The translations under genes were made by a program, and so were the position numbers. From UBA5078 sp051252515 (GTDB lineage: Bacteria; Pseudomonadota; Gammaproteobacteria; Pseudomonadales; Pseudohongiellaceae): 64,000 nucleotides of DNA. How positions within the stretch are numbered: the stretch's first letter is position 1; every line of letters begins with the position of its first letter. Below are positions 44,946 through 53,569 of this stretch, in pieces. The notes under the pieces were generated by a model. The model searched no databases. It was given only the letters and a program-made list of their open reading frames with translations, and was not told where the DNA came from. The DNA is taken from assembly GCA_051252515.1 (NCBI GenBank), contig JBPOFS010000001.1, forward strand, positions 1 to 64,000, read 5' to 3'.

Positions 44946-45160
44946 TTTCTCATTAATGCAACTCCACCAGCCAACGTTAAGCCTGCCATAACACCGACCG
45001 CTAGTGGCGCCACTGCGAAAGCCAAACCTACCGGCAATGCCCCCCAGGCGCTACCAAATGTTGCTGCCCCAATACCCAATGTTGCCGTAAAGTAGGGAGC
45101 AGCATCTAAAAACATCCCACCACTCACCTCATCGACCTCTACTGCACTAAGTTCACGCAT
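44942..45160 (-). CDS. double-glycine-leader hydrophobic peptide, bacteriocin-like
   Basis: A 72-residue precursor. MRELSAVEVDEVSGG is a textbook GG-type leader, as in class II bacteriocins and microcins, with hydrophobic residues at the expected spacing before Gly-Gly. The 57-residue core is almost entirely hydrophobic and small-residue rich (Ala/Gly), with GxxxG/AxxxA-like spacing and potential for two membrane helices, ending in a basic MRK. It has a strong AAGGAG seven bases before the ATG. A possible minus-strand -10 (TATAGT, 45268-45263) lies upstream. The rhomboid gene follows 30 bp downstream. No C39-peptidase ABC exporter or immunity gene is recognised here. Bacteriocin, signal or protease substrate are all possible. 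Confidence 0.8.
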   Translation of the reverse strand: MRELSAVEVDEVSGGMFLDAAPYFTATLGIGAATFGSAWGALPVGLAFAVAPLAVGVMAGLTLAGGVALMRK

Positions 45161-45322
45161 ATCAATCTCCTTTTTATTAAGTCATTCCGTTTTATTCCTT
45201 CTGATAAATGCGAGCCCGCCCTGCTTTGACTGATTGACTCGACGTCTCAAATCATTCAGCACACTATAAAATTAGGCCATGATTTGCAGTTACGCCAGTT
45301 GAGGAAGGTTTTTTTGACAAAA

Positions 45323-45358
45323 AAAATGAGCGCACCACTTTCTGTGGCCGCTCATTTT
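45323..45358 (-). terminator. rho-independent terminator of the QEGLA gene
   Basis: A perfect 10-bp stem AAAATGAGCG (45323-45332) / CGCTCATTTT (45349-45358) encloses an inner CCAC/GTGG stem. On the minus strand it is followed by a run of T (plus-strand A-run around 45319-45326). It separates the QEGLA gene from the peptide-rhomboid cassette. Confidence 0.85.
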
Positions 45359-45427
45359 CTACTTAGCGTCTATTGATCGGGATATCGGCGAGTTTCAGCC
45401 CCTTTAGAGCCCTGCGCGCCCTCTAAC

Positions 45428-46786
45428 TCAATCCGTAAACACACCCTTATCTGGCGTCTTTGCAAGGCTTTCTGCGCTGTAAACTGGGTCTACCTTCGGC
45501 ATCTTTCTAAACAGCAAATCAAAATGTTTTTGCACGCGACCAATATTGATCACGCCGATACCGCTAGAGAAACCAAACCACACGTACAGGCCGTTCATAT
45601 TTCTAAACATTTCCGGTATATGTTGCGGGCCTGTAATAGTGCCATCAAGATAGTGTTCGTACAAAATGGGCACGTCGTCGAGAGTGACCTTGCCAACAAA
45701 CAACATCGGAATCACCTCTGGCACGCCAGAGTTGATGGCACTGCGAATGAAGTTCACGTTTTCAACAAAGCCGCGTAAGTAGGAAAGATCTTTGGTGAAA
45801 ACTGAACCGCCATCGAGAGTTCCACCACGAAACACTCGCTGCGTGATCCGATAACTCGCACGCTCGTTTAAGCCTCGCTCCACAAAGTACCGGTAAACTT
45901 CTTGGAAATTGGCACCACGCTCGGCCATATCAATCGCAATGACGCGATCGCTAATTTTCAAGGCTCGATCCGGGTAGGAGCTAAAGGTGAGTGTTTCCAT
46001 TAGTACCGCCAAGCCCTCTTGGCAGGCCGTGACGCGAGGAGAACCCACACTTAACCACGTGGCCCAAGGTTGATTGCGACCGTTGAGCGTGGTGCCCACG
46101 TGTACCCAGCCTTCGTGCACTTCGAGGATTTGCAGATCAAACTCAGAGAACTCCGAGTCTTGATTAATCTTGATGTAGTCACCACCTGCCGCTGCATCAG
46201 ACACGATCCCGTCACTCAACATCACGCGAATATCGCCCGGCGGGAAATAGGGATTCAATTTTTGCTGCAATATCTGCACTGCCTCGGCAGCGGGAATGTC
46301 TTTGCCATAAGGCCGGCTAATATGGGCGGCAGAGGGTAGCGAGAATATCTGACACAGTTTCTCTCCCAAGGTGCGCAGGGTCTTGCGATCGCCGCGCATC
46401 TTGTCCGAAGCTGAGCCATAAAGTGATTTACTAACGCCGCCAAATGAAGGGGTGCCACGATTCACTAACAAATCAATCACCAATAGGTATTGATCAATAG
46501 TATCGCGTAATATACCGCCTAGCCCGTCATGCCGGCCGAGATCACGACGGACATCATCGCGCAATTCCTTGAACCGACTTCGTAGGATGTCGGGCTGGAA
46601 ATTAAGTGGCATACGCTCGTAGTAGGCCCGATCTACTGGAGGAAGTTTCGTCCCTGCGCTAGCGATAAAGTCATGCTCGAAATGGGATGGCCACTTAATG
46701 GCATCAAGAATACGTATCGGTTGTTGCAACGCTAACAAGCGATCGGAGAGTACTTTTACACGGGACTGGTAGTCGGCTTGGCTCAT
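45428..46786 (-). CDS. QEGLA-motif putative metallocarboxypeptidase (DUF1704/TIGR02421)
   Basis: 452 residues. The QEGLA motif (residues 256-260, in ACQEGLAVLMETLTF) names the family, annotated as flavohemoglobin-expression-modulating. Upstream, VHEGWVH gives His224-Glu225-x3-His229, and the QEGLA glutamate would be the third zinc ligand. The same HExxxH arrangement occurs in eukaryotic MATCAP tyrosine carboxypeptidases, to which DUF1704 is related. Activity as a carboxypeptidase is therefore likely but unproved in bacteria. It is cytosolic, with no signal peptide. It has its own strong terminator and lies beyond the Anbu locus, separated from it by the rhomboid cassette. Confidence 0.88.
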   Translation of the reverse strand: MSQADYQSRVKVLSDRLLALQQPIRILDAIKWPSHFEHDFIASAGTKLPPVDRAYYERMPLNFQPDILRSRFKELRDDVRRDLGRHDGLGGILRDTIDQYLLVIDLLVNRGTPSFGGVSKSLYGSASDKMRGDRKTLRTLGEKLCQIFSLPSAAHISRPYGKDIPAAEAVQILQQKLNPYFPPGDIRVMLSDGIVSDAAAGGDYIKINQDSEFSEFDLQILEVHEGWVHVGTTLNGRNQPWATWLSVGSPRVTACQEGLAVLMETLTFSSYPDRALKISDRVIAIDMAERGANFQEVYRYFVERGLNERASYRITQRVFRGGTLDGGSVFTKDLSYLRGFVENVNFIRSAINSGVPEVIPMLFVGKVTLDDVPILYEHYLDGTITGPQHIPEMFRNMNGLYVWFGFSSGIGVINIGRVQKHFDLLFRKMPKVDPVYSAESLAKTPDKGVFTD

Positions 46787-47021
46787 AATTCCTCTAGCCC
46801 GCTGCTATGGGCCTGAGACACGAGCTTAAAACAAAATCCTGTGAGTACCTAGAGTTTCCGTCATCGACGGCAATCCCCGTTAACGCCGTACTACATACCG
46901 CTTTCTTCGCAAATTAAGCATCAGTTCACATTGCCACGGTTAATCTACAAACAAAGGTGTACATCGACCCACCTCCTTGTCTACAGTAGTGTCGAGTTTT
47001 AGCAATACAGGAGTATTGAAG

Positions 47022-47681
47022 ATGACGGAAGGACTTAATAAAACACGTGCCGCGACACTCGTCGCAGCGGGTTTGTTAATGGCGAGTTGTACAACAATCA
47101 ACCCTTATACCGGCCAGCAACAAGTAAGCCGAGCGGTGCAATATGGCGGGATCAGCTCTGTAGTCTGCGGACTAGTCGGCGCGATCGAGAACGGCCAGCA
47201 TGCTCGTAATGCGGCGGCAGGTTGTGGGGCCATAGGGGCTGGTATTGGCGCTTATATGGATGTGCAAGAAGCCGAGTTGCGTCAGGAGTTACAAGGCACT
47301 GGTGTGCAAATACAGCGCGATGGCGATCGTCTCGATCTCATCATGCCAGGCAACATTACCTTCAACACGAATGAGTATTCACTGCGACCACAGTTTCAAC
47401 CTGTACTAGATTCTGTAGCGACCGTGCTTTACAAGTACAAAGACACGCGCCTGCAGGTCAATGGACACACCGACTCTACTGGTAGCGCTGACTACAACTA
47501 CAATCTGTCTAATCGACGCGCCACGAGCGTAGCCAACTATTTGGCCGGTCAAGGAGTAGATCAAGGACGGATTATTTCGCAGGGGATGGGGCCAGATCAG
47601 CCTATCGCTTCGAACAATACAGACTCAGGGCGAGCTCAGAATCGTCGCGTTGAGCTACAAGTGATCGCAGCACCGCAGTAA
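47022..47681 (+). CDS. OmpA-family lipoprotein
   Basis: 219 residues. The signal ends at lipobox LMAS-C, giving an outer-membrane lipoprotein. Residues about 35-90 hold glycine-zipper-like stretches (GAIGAGIGAY). The C-terminal OmpA domain (about 105-215) binds peptidoglycan: LQVNGHTDSTGSADYNYNLS, SNRRATSVANYL and GRAQNRRVEL include the diaminopimelate-binding Asp and Arg. It is similar to YiaD/Pal-type proteins and anchors the outer membrane to the wall. AGGAG eight bases before ATG fixes the start. It is convergent with the TerC gene. Confidence 0.92.
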   Translation: MTEGLNKTRAATLVAAGLLMASCTTINPYTGQQQVSRAVQYGGISSVVCGLVGAIENGQHARNAAAGCGAIGAGIGAYMDVQEAELRQELQGTGVQIQRDGDRLDLIMPGNITFNTNEYSLRPQFQPVLDSVATVLYKYKDTRLQVNGHTDSTGSADYNYNLSNRRATSVANYLAGQGVDQGRIISQGMGPDQPIASNNTDSGRAQNRRVELQVIAAPQ

Positions 47682-47694
47682 GCCTTACTTCATA

Positions 47695-47726
47695 CAGGGT
47701 CTCTACTATCCTACGTAGAGATCCTG
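47695..47726. terminator. bidirectional terminator-like hairpin
   Basis: TCTCTAC (47700-47706) pairs with GTAGAGA (47715-47721), extended by CAGG/CCTG after one mismatch; the loop is 8 nt. It lies between convergent stops and overlaps the stop codon of the TerC gene. There is no clear T-run. Confidence 0.5.
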
Positions 47727-49262
47727 TTGTAAGACCCGCATGATCTCCACTTGTGAGATTCGTTGCTCCCCCACTTCCTTGACGGTAAAGAGAAAACCAC
47801 GCAGCTCCAGAACGGCATCAACATCCGGAAGCTGGTCAAACTTGCTCATCAAAAATCCTGCAATCGTCGAGTAGTCTTCTATATCCGCGTCAAAAACGCT
47901 AGTTTCCAATACCCGTGAAAGTTCATGCAAGTCTGCATGGCCGGCCACCAACCACGTATTGTCATTGATAACCTCGATCGCGGGAGTCTCGTCTTCATCG
48001 GGGAACTCACCCGCAATGGCTTCAAACACATCAATTGGCGTTATAAGCCCTTGAATCGTGCCGTATTCATCGACGACTAGCACAAGCTGTCCTTTGGAGC
48101 GGCGAAGGGTTTCTATCAAGGGCAGCACCGAAATCGAATCAGGCACGAAGATGGGTTCACGCAGATTATCGATCATCGTGATTTGCCCGTTTGTGGCCAG
48201 ATCATTCAATAGATCTTTTGCTCTGGCGATGCCGACGATGTCATCTAGGCCGCCTCTACAAACAGGGAAGAAACTATGGGGCGTATCAATTAACGTGGCG
48301 CGGGTAATACCAATATCGTCCGTTAGATTAACCCAAGACATATCCGTTCGCGGGGTCATGAGAGAGCGCACCGAGCGGTCCGCAAGCGTCAATACGCCTG
48401 TCACCATATTGCGTTCGGCAACATCAAACGCAGACAAATCTTCAGGCCCTGTATTTTCGACATTCGACTCGGGTTGATCATAGGCACGGCCACCAAGCAA
48501 ACTCATGACGGTTGCCGCCGTACGCTCCCGCAGAGGCATACGCGCTTCGTGCTTCTGGCGATTAGCATTGCCTACTTGGTTAAAGAATTCGATGGTTATA
48601 GAGAAGCCAATGGCTGCATACAAATAGCCCTTGGGTATATGGAAACCGAAGCCTTCGGCCACCAGACTTAAGCCAATCATGAGCAGGAAGCTTAAGCACA
48701 ACACTACGATGGTTGGGTGTCGATCAACGAACTCCGTTAGCGGTTTTGACGCCGCGAGCATGATACTCACAGAGATCACGACAGCCGTCATCATCACATA
48801 GAGGTTGTCGACCATTCCCACAGCCGTGATGACCGCATCTAGAGAGAACACTGCATCGAGCACCACTATTTGCGACACGACGAGCCAGAAGCCGGCATAG
48901 ACCCGATTCTCAATCTCGGTGCGCATACTGCCCTCAAGTCTCTCATGCAGCTCTGTAGTGGCTTTAAAGAGTAAGAAAAAGCCTCCTATCAACAGTATTA
49001 AGTCGCGACCTGAAAATGCTAAATCGTACACTGTAAAAATCGGTGTGGTGAGGGTCACTAACCATGACACCCCACTGAGAAGACCCAAGCGCATGACGAC
49101 CGCCAGCGCCAAACCAGTGATGCGCGCACGATCGCGCTGATGAGGCGGTAGCTTGTTTGCCAAGATGGCTATAAAGACAAGATTGTCGATACCAAGAACT
49201 ACCTCGAGAACAATCAAGGTCAGCAACGCAATCCAAATCGAAGGGTCTAACAGGAATTCCAT
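47706..49262 (-). CDS. TerC-family membrane protein with CBS and CorC domains
   Basis: 518 residues, the length of E. coli YoaE. The N-terminal TerC domain (about 1-240) has seven TM helices with acidic in-membrane residues: LEVVLGIDNLVFIAIL and VLDAVFSLDAVITAVGMVDN. A pair of CBS domains (about 300-420, MTPRTDMSWVNL...VVDEYGTIQGLITPIDVFEAI) binds adenosine nucleotides, followed by a CorC/HlyC transporter-associated domain (about 435-515). TerC proteins are implicated in metal-ion (Mn) handling at Sec translocation. It lies 33 bp downstream of fumC on the same strand, possibly read through. Confidence 0.93.
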   Translation of the reverse strand: MEFLLDPSIWIALLTLIVLEVVLGIDNLVFIAILANKLPPHQRDRARITGLALAVVMRLGLLSGVSWLVTLTTPIFTVYDLAFSGRDLILLIGGFFLLFKATTELHERLEGSMRTEIENRVYAGFWLVVSQIVVLDAVFSLDAVITAVGMVDNLYVMMTAVVISVSIMLAASKPLTEFVDRHPTIVVLCLSFLLMIGLSLVAEGFGFHIPKGYLYAAIGFSITIEFFNQVGNANRQKHEARMPLRERTAATVMSLLGGRAYDQPESNVENTGPEDLSAFDVAERNMVTGVLTLADRSVRSLMTPRTDMSWVNLTDDIGITRATLIDTPHSFFPVCRGGLDDIVGIARAKDLLNDLATNGQITMIDNLREPIFVPDSISVLPLIETLRRSKGQLVLVVDEYGTIQGLITPIDVFEAIAGEFPDEDETPAIEVINDNTWLVAGHADLHELSRVLETSVFDADIEDYSTIAGFLMSKFDQLPDVDAVLELRGFLFTVKEVGEQRISQVEIMRVLQQDLYVG

Positions 49263-49295
49263 ACTTTCTCTATATCACGCAATGGGAGGTGGAGT

Positions 49296-50711
49296 TTAGC
49301 TGTGTTTGCTTTCGAACGGAAACAGCATCTTTCGAGCATCGACTAGTGCGTCGAACTCTGAGGCGCTCATCAAATTAAGTGCTGCCACTGCCGCGCGTAA
49401 ACTCAAATCATTTTCATCGGCATATTTGGCAGCCTTCGCGGCCTGATCATAACCGATAACGGGGCTCAATGCGGTGACAAGCATTAAGGAGCGCTCAACA
49501 TAGTGAGCAAGATTCGTCGAAATGGGCGTAATGCCTCGCAAGCAATGGGTTTCAAAGCTCGCCATAGCATCGGATAACAGCTCAACTGATTCCAATATTG
49601 CACTAATAATCAGAGGCTTATAGACATTTAACTGAAACTGCCCTTGAGTCCCTGCCATCGCCACCGCGCTATTGCTGCCCATTACGCGCAAGCACACCAT
49701 AGTCAATGCTTCCACCTGAGTGGGGTTCACTTTGCCGGGCATGATGGAGCTGCCAGGTTCGTTCGCAGGAATCTTGATCTCGGCCAAACCACAGCGCGGG
49801 CCGCTGTTCATTAAGCGAATATCACTCGCCATCTTATACAAAGCGGTGCACAGCACATTCAAACGGCCATGCAAATCCACAAGGGCTTCATGCCCTGCTA
49901 AGGCCATGAATTTATTGTCAGCCGAAACAAACTCATATTGCGCCAGAGTGCTTATGTGCTGAGTCACCGTTTCGGCCCAACGGGCATCGGTGTTCATGCC
50001 TGTCCCTACTGCGCTTCCACCGATCGCCAATTGTGAGATCCCAGACTGAACCTCTGTTAGCTGTTTTTGGGCATACATAAGCTGTGCTTGATATGCCCCA
50101 AACTCCTGCCCCAAGGTCACCGGCGTCGCATCCATCATATGGGTACGCCCGCTTTTAATCTGGGCCTCAAACTCAACGCTCTTAAGCCCTAGGGTGTCTA
50201 TCAGGGCAGTCAAAGACGGCATTAGACTCGTATTGAGCGCGCGCATCGTCGCGACGTGCATGACGGTAGGAAACACATCGTTTGACGACTGTGCCATATT
50301 CACATGATCGTTTGGATGTAACGGAGCATTGCTGCCCCGCTGAGCTCCCGCTAGCTCATTACCACGATTAGCAATGACCTCATTCACATTCATATTAGTT
50401 TGCGTGCCGCTGCCCGTTTGCCACACTGATAGCGGAAACTGTCCGCGATGCTCACCCGCGATGATCTCATCACACACCTTAACGATCAGCGCACAACGGG
50501 TATCATCGAGCGCACCTAAGGCGTGATTGGACAATGCCGCTGCTTTTTTGACCAGTGCAAACGCATCAATAAAACCCGGACTGAATTGGTCACTCCCAAT
50601 TTTAAAGTGTTGCAATGAACGCTGAGTCTGGGCGCCCCACAATGCCTCCACCGGCACTTGGATCTCGCCCATGCTGTCTTTTTCTATCCGAAACTGACCC
50701 GACACACTCAT
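49296..50711 (-). CDS. fumC: class II fumarate hydratase
   Basis: A 471-residue iron-independent fumarase, interconverting fumarate and malate in the TCA cycle. The superfamily signature GSSIMPGKVNP is present, as are GSGTQTNMNVNEV and SGRTHMMDATPVTLGQEF with the catalytic region. It begins 12 bp after the acnA stop, so the two TCA genes are probably one operon. Being iron-free, it is insensitive to superoxide, unlike aconitase next to it. Confidence 0.97.
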   Translation of the reverse strand: MSVSGQFRIEKDSMGEIQVPVEALWGAQTQRSLQHFKIGSDQFSPGFIDAFALVKKAAALSNHALGALDDTRCALIVKVCDEIIAGEHRGQFPLSVWQTGSGTQTNMNVNEVIANRGNELAGAQRGSNAPLHPNDHVNMAQSSNDVFPTVMHVATMRALNTSLMPSLTALIDTLGLKSVEFEAQIKSGRTHMMDATPVTLGQEFGAYQAQLMYAQKQLTEVQSGISQLAIGGSAVGTGMNTDARWAETVTQHISTLAQYEFVSADNKFMALAGHEALVDLHGRLNVLCTALYKMASDIRLMNSGPRCGLAEIKIPANEPGSSIMPGKVNPTQVEALTMVCLRVMGSNSAVAMAGTQGQFQLNVYKPLIISAILESVELLSDAMASFETHCLRGITPISTNLAHYVERSLMLVTALSPVIGYDQAAKAAKYADENDLSLRAAVAALNLMSASEFDALVDARKMLFPFESKHS

Positions 50712-50723
50712 TGCAACACCCAG

Positions 50724-53414
50724 TTAAACAAGCAATTTATCAAGCACGTAAGGCATTATCCCACCACGCAAGTAATAGGCTAGGTCATCCTCAGTGTCGA
50801 GTCGACATAGCAATTCACAACGTTGTGTCTCACCGCCTTCTTGCTCAACTTCCATAGTCAGCATTTGCCCAGCCTGCAGATTTTCAAGCCCGAGAATACT
50901 GATTTTTTCACTACCGTTAAGCCCCAATGTTTTGCGTGAGACGCCTTCAGGGAATTGCAAAGGCAGCACGCCCATTCCGGCCAAGTTCGAACGGTGTATG
51001 CGCTCAAAGCTTTCGGCGATCACCGCTTGAACCCCTAGCAAACGAGTGCCCTTTGCCGCCCAATCGCGACTTGAGCCAGTGCCATACTCTTTACCCGCTA
51101 TGATGACCAACGGCTCCTTGCGCTTTAAGTACTTCATTGCCGCATCGTAAATACTCATTTGCTCGTTCTCCGGCAGGAGCTTTGTGTACCCACCTTCTAC
51201 GTCTTTGAGCATCTCATTGCGAATACGCACATTAGCAAAGGTGCCACGCATCATTACTTCGTGATTCCCGCGGCGTGCCCCGTATGAGTTGAACTCTAAC
51301 TTCGAGACTCCACGCTCCAGCAAATATCGTCCTGCTGGAGTGGTTTTGCCAATAGCACCCGCCGGGGATATATGATCGGTCGTCACAGAATCCCCTAGCA
51401 ACGCCAGTACTCTCGCAGCTTTAATATCGCCCGAGTGCGCGGCCATCTCTTTAGTGAAGAATGGCGGATTGCGAATATAAGTAGAATCCTCATTCCACTG
51501 ATAGGTTTTCGATTTATTAACAGGAATGGCGTTCCATTCAGGGTTGCCATCGAACACCTGCGCATAATCGTGCGTAAACATCTCGCGACTAACTTGCGCC
51601 ATAGCGGCACTGATATCCGCACTGCTGGGCCAGATGTCTTTCAAATAAACCGCCACGCCTTTTTTATCGTGCCCGATAGACTTACTGCTGATATCGATAT
51701 TCATAGTGCCCGCAAGTGCGTACGCCACTACCAAGGGAGGCGATGCTAACCAGTTCGCGCGTACCCGAGGGTGAATCCGACCTTCAAAGTTGCGATTGCC
51801 GGAAAGCACGGAACACACAGTTAAACCGGCCACTTCTATGGCTTCTTCGATATCGTCATCTAACGGACCCGAGTTGCCAATACACGTCGTACAACCATAG
51901 CCCACAAGGTTGAAACCTAGCTCATCTAAAGAGCCCTGCAGCCCTGCCTTTTCCAAATAACTCGTGACAACTTTAGAACCAGGGGCTAACGAAGTCTTTA
52001 CCCAAGGCTTGCGCTGTAGCCCTTTTGCTAGGGCATTTTTGGCCAGCAAACCTGCCGCCATCATCACTGCGGGATTAGAGGTATTCGTACAAGAAGTGAT
52101 TGCGGCAATGACCACATCGCCATCATGTAGGGAATATTTTTCACCGTTGACTGCAATGGTCTTGCGAATATCGCCCTCTAACTGATCTTCAATCACCTTG
52201 GGGATATTGCCTAACAACACGCGGTCTTGTGGTCGCTTAGGGCCAGCCAAACATGGCAGCACTTCATCGAGGTTTAGAGTCACCGTACTGCTGTACAGAG
52301 TTTCCTCGTTTCCCGTTCGCCATAGTCCTTGCGCTTTGCTATAAGCTTCTACCAATGCCACCGTTTCTTCATCACGCCCTGTAAGCTCAAGATAACGCAA
52401 TGTCTCTGCATCTACTGCGAAAAAACTACAGGTGGCGCCATACTCAGGTGACATATTGGCAATCGTGGCTCGGTCGGCCAACGACAGGCTATCCAAACCT
52501 GGCCCATAAAATTCGACAAACTTGCCAACCACGCCATGAGCACGTAGTTTCTCGGCAACGGTTAACACTAAATCTGTCGCTGTAATCCCTTCGCGTAACT
52601 TTCCTTCGAAGCAAAACCCAACAACTTCGGGGATCATCATCGCCATAGGCTGACCTAGCATCGCGGCCTCGGCTTCGATGCCTCCTACCCCCCATCCTAA
52701 GACACCAAGACCATTGACCATCGTCGTATGGCTATCTGTGCCAACTAAAGTATCAGGATAAGCAATCTGCCGGCCCTCTTTCACCGTAGTCCATACAGTC
52801 TTAGCAAGAAACTCGAGGTTCACCTGATGACAGATACCGGTGCCTGGCGGTACAACACGGAAATTAGCAAAAGCGTCTTGCCCCCAACGCAGAAACTCGT
52901 AACGTTCACGGTTGCGCTCCATCTCTATTTCAACGTTGGCTTTATAGGCATCACCAGTGGCAAACCGATCGACGGTTACCGAGTGATCGATGACTAAGTC
53001 AACGGGGCTCAGTGGATTAACTAATGCTGGATCGCCGCCTTGCTCCTCTACCGCGGCGCGCATCGCTGCCAAATCGACTACAGCCGGGACGCCAGTGAAA
53101 TCCTGCATGAGAACGCGCGCTGGCATGAAACTTATTTCGTGGCTGGAGCGCTGGCTCTGCGTCCACGCCAACATCTCTTCGACGTCTGCGCGCGTGACAC
53201 TCACCCCGTCTAAGCGGCGCAGGAGGTTTTCTAAGAGAATTTTGAGCGTAACGGGCAGTCGATCCGCGCCTTGTAAACCTAACTCTTCCAGAGCGGTAAG
53301 GCTGTGATAGTCATATTCTCGATCTTTGACACGAAGTGTGCGCAAGGTATCAAGATTGCTATTATTTGTACTGGATTGAAGCGTATGAGGTCCTTGTTCC
53401 GGTCTTTTAGTCAT
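50724..53414 (-). CDS. acnA: aconitate hydratase A
   Basis: An 896-residue AcnA/IRP1-type aconitase converting citrate to isocitrate through a [4Fe-4S] cluster. Cluster cysteines lie in AAITSCTNTSNPAVM and VGYGCTTCIGNSGPL; GTDSHTTMVNGLGVLGWGVGG and the swivelling-domain motif GKEYGTGSSRDWAAKG are complete. The N-terminus has about 18 extra polar residues before the usual start. It is the first gene of a probable acnA-fumC operon, divergent from tamA. Confidence 0.98.
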   Translation of the reverse strand: MTKRPEQGPHTLQSSTNNSNLDTLRTLRVKDREYDYHSLTALEELGLQGADRLPVTLKILLENLLRRLDGVSVTRADVEEMLAWTQSQRSSHEISFMPARVLMQDFTGVPAVVDLAAMRAAVEEQGGDPALVNPLSPVDLVIDHSVTVDRFATGDAYKANVEIEMERNRERYEFLRWGQDAFANFRVVPPGTGICHQVNLEFLAKTVWTTVKEGRQIAYPDTLVGTDSHTTMVNGLGVLGWGVGGIEAEAAMLGQPMAMMIPEVVGFCFEGKLREGITATDLVLTVAEKLRAHGVVGKFVEFYGPGLDSLSLADRATIANMSPEYGATCSFFAVDAETLRYLELTGRDEETVALVEAYSKAQGLWRTGNEETLYSSTVTLNLDEVLPCLAGPKRPQDRVLLGNIPKVIEDQLEGDIRKTIAVNGEKYSLHDGDVVIAAITSCTNTSNPAVMMAAGLLAKNALAKGLQRKPWVKTSLAPGSKVVTSYLEKAGLQGSLDELGFNLVGYGCTTCIGNSGPLDDDIEEAIEVAGLTVCSVLSGNRNFEGRIHPRVRANWLASPPLVVAYALAGTMNIDISSKSIGHDKKGVAVYLKDIWPSSADISAAMAQVSREMFTHDYAQVFDGNPEWNAIPVNKSKTYQWNEDSTYIRNPPFFTKEMAAHSGDIKAARVLALLGDSVTTDHISPAGAIGKTTPAGRYLLERGVSKLEFNSYGARRGNHEVMMRGTFANVRIRNEMLKDVEGGYTKLLPENEQMSIYDAAMKYLKRKEPLVIIAGKEYGTGSSRDWAAKGTRLLGVQAVIAESFERIHRSNLAGMGVLPLQFPEGVSRKTLGLNGSEKISILGLENLQAGQMLTMEVEQEGGETQRCELLCRLDTEDDLAYYLRGGIMPYVLDKLLV

Positions 53415-53569
53415 GATTAAACATCCTGATCAGAAAACTTTAAACGAATCGCAATCAACGAGTGTATACCGTAGCGCTGGGGAGGTGCGATAATCAAGTC
53501 GAGTAGTAACATTTTCCTAGAAACTATATGCCAATCCCCTTATTGATGAAGAGAATACCTAGAGTTCTT

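Noticed and set aside
44942..45160. Lantibiotic or other modified RiPP precursor
   Set aside because: The core has no Cys and few Ser/Thr, and no modification enzyme (LanM, radical SAM, YcaO) is adjacent.
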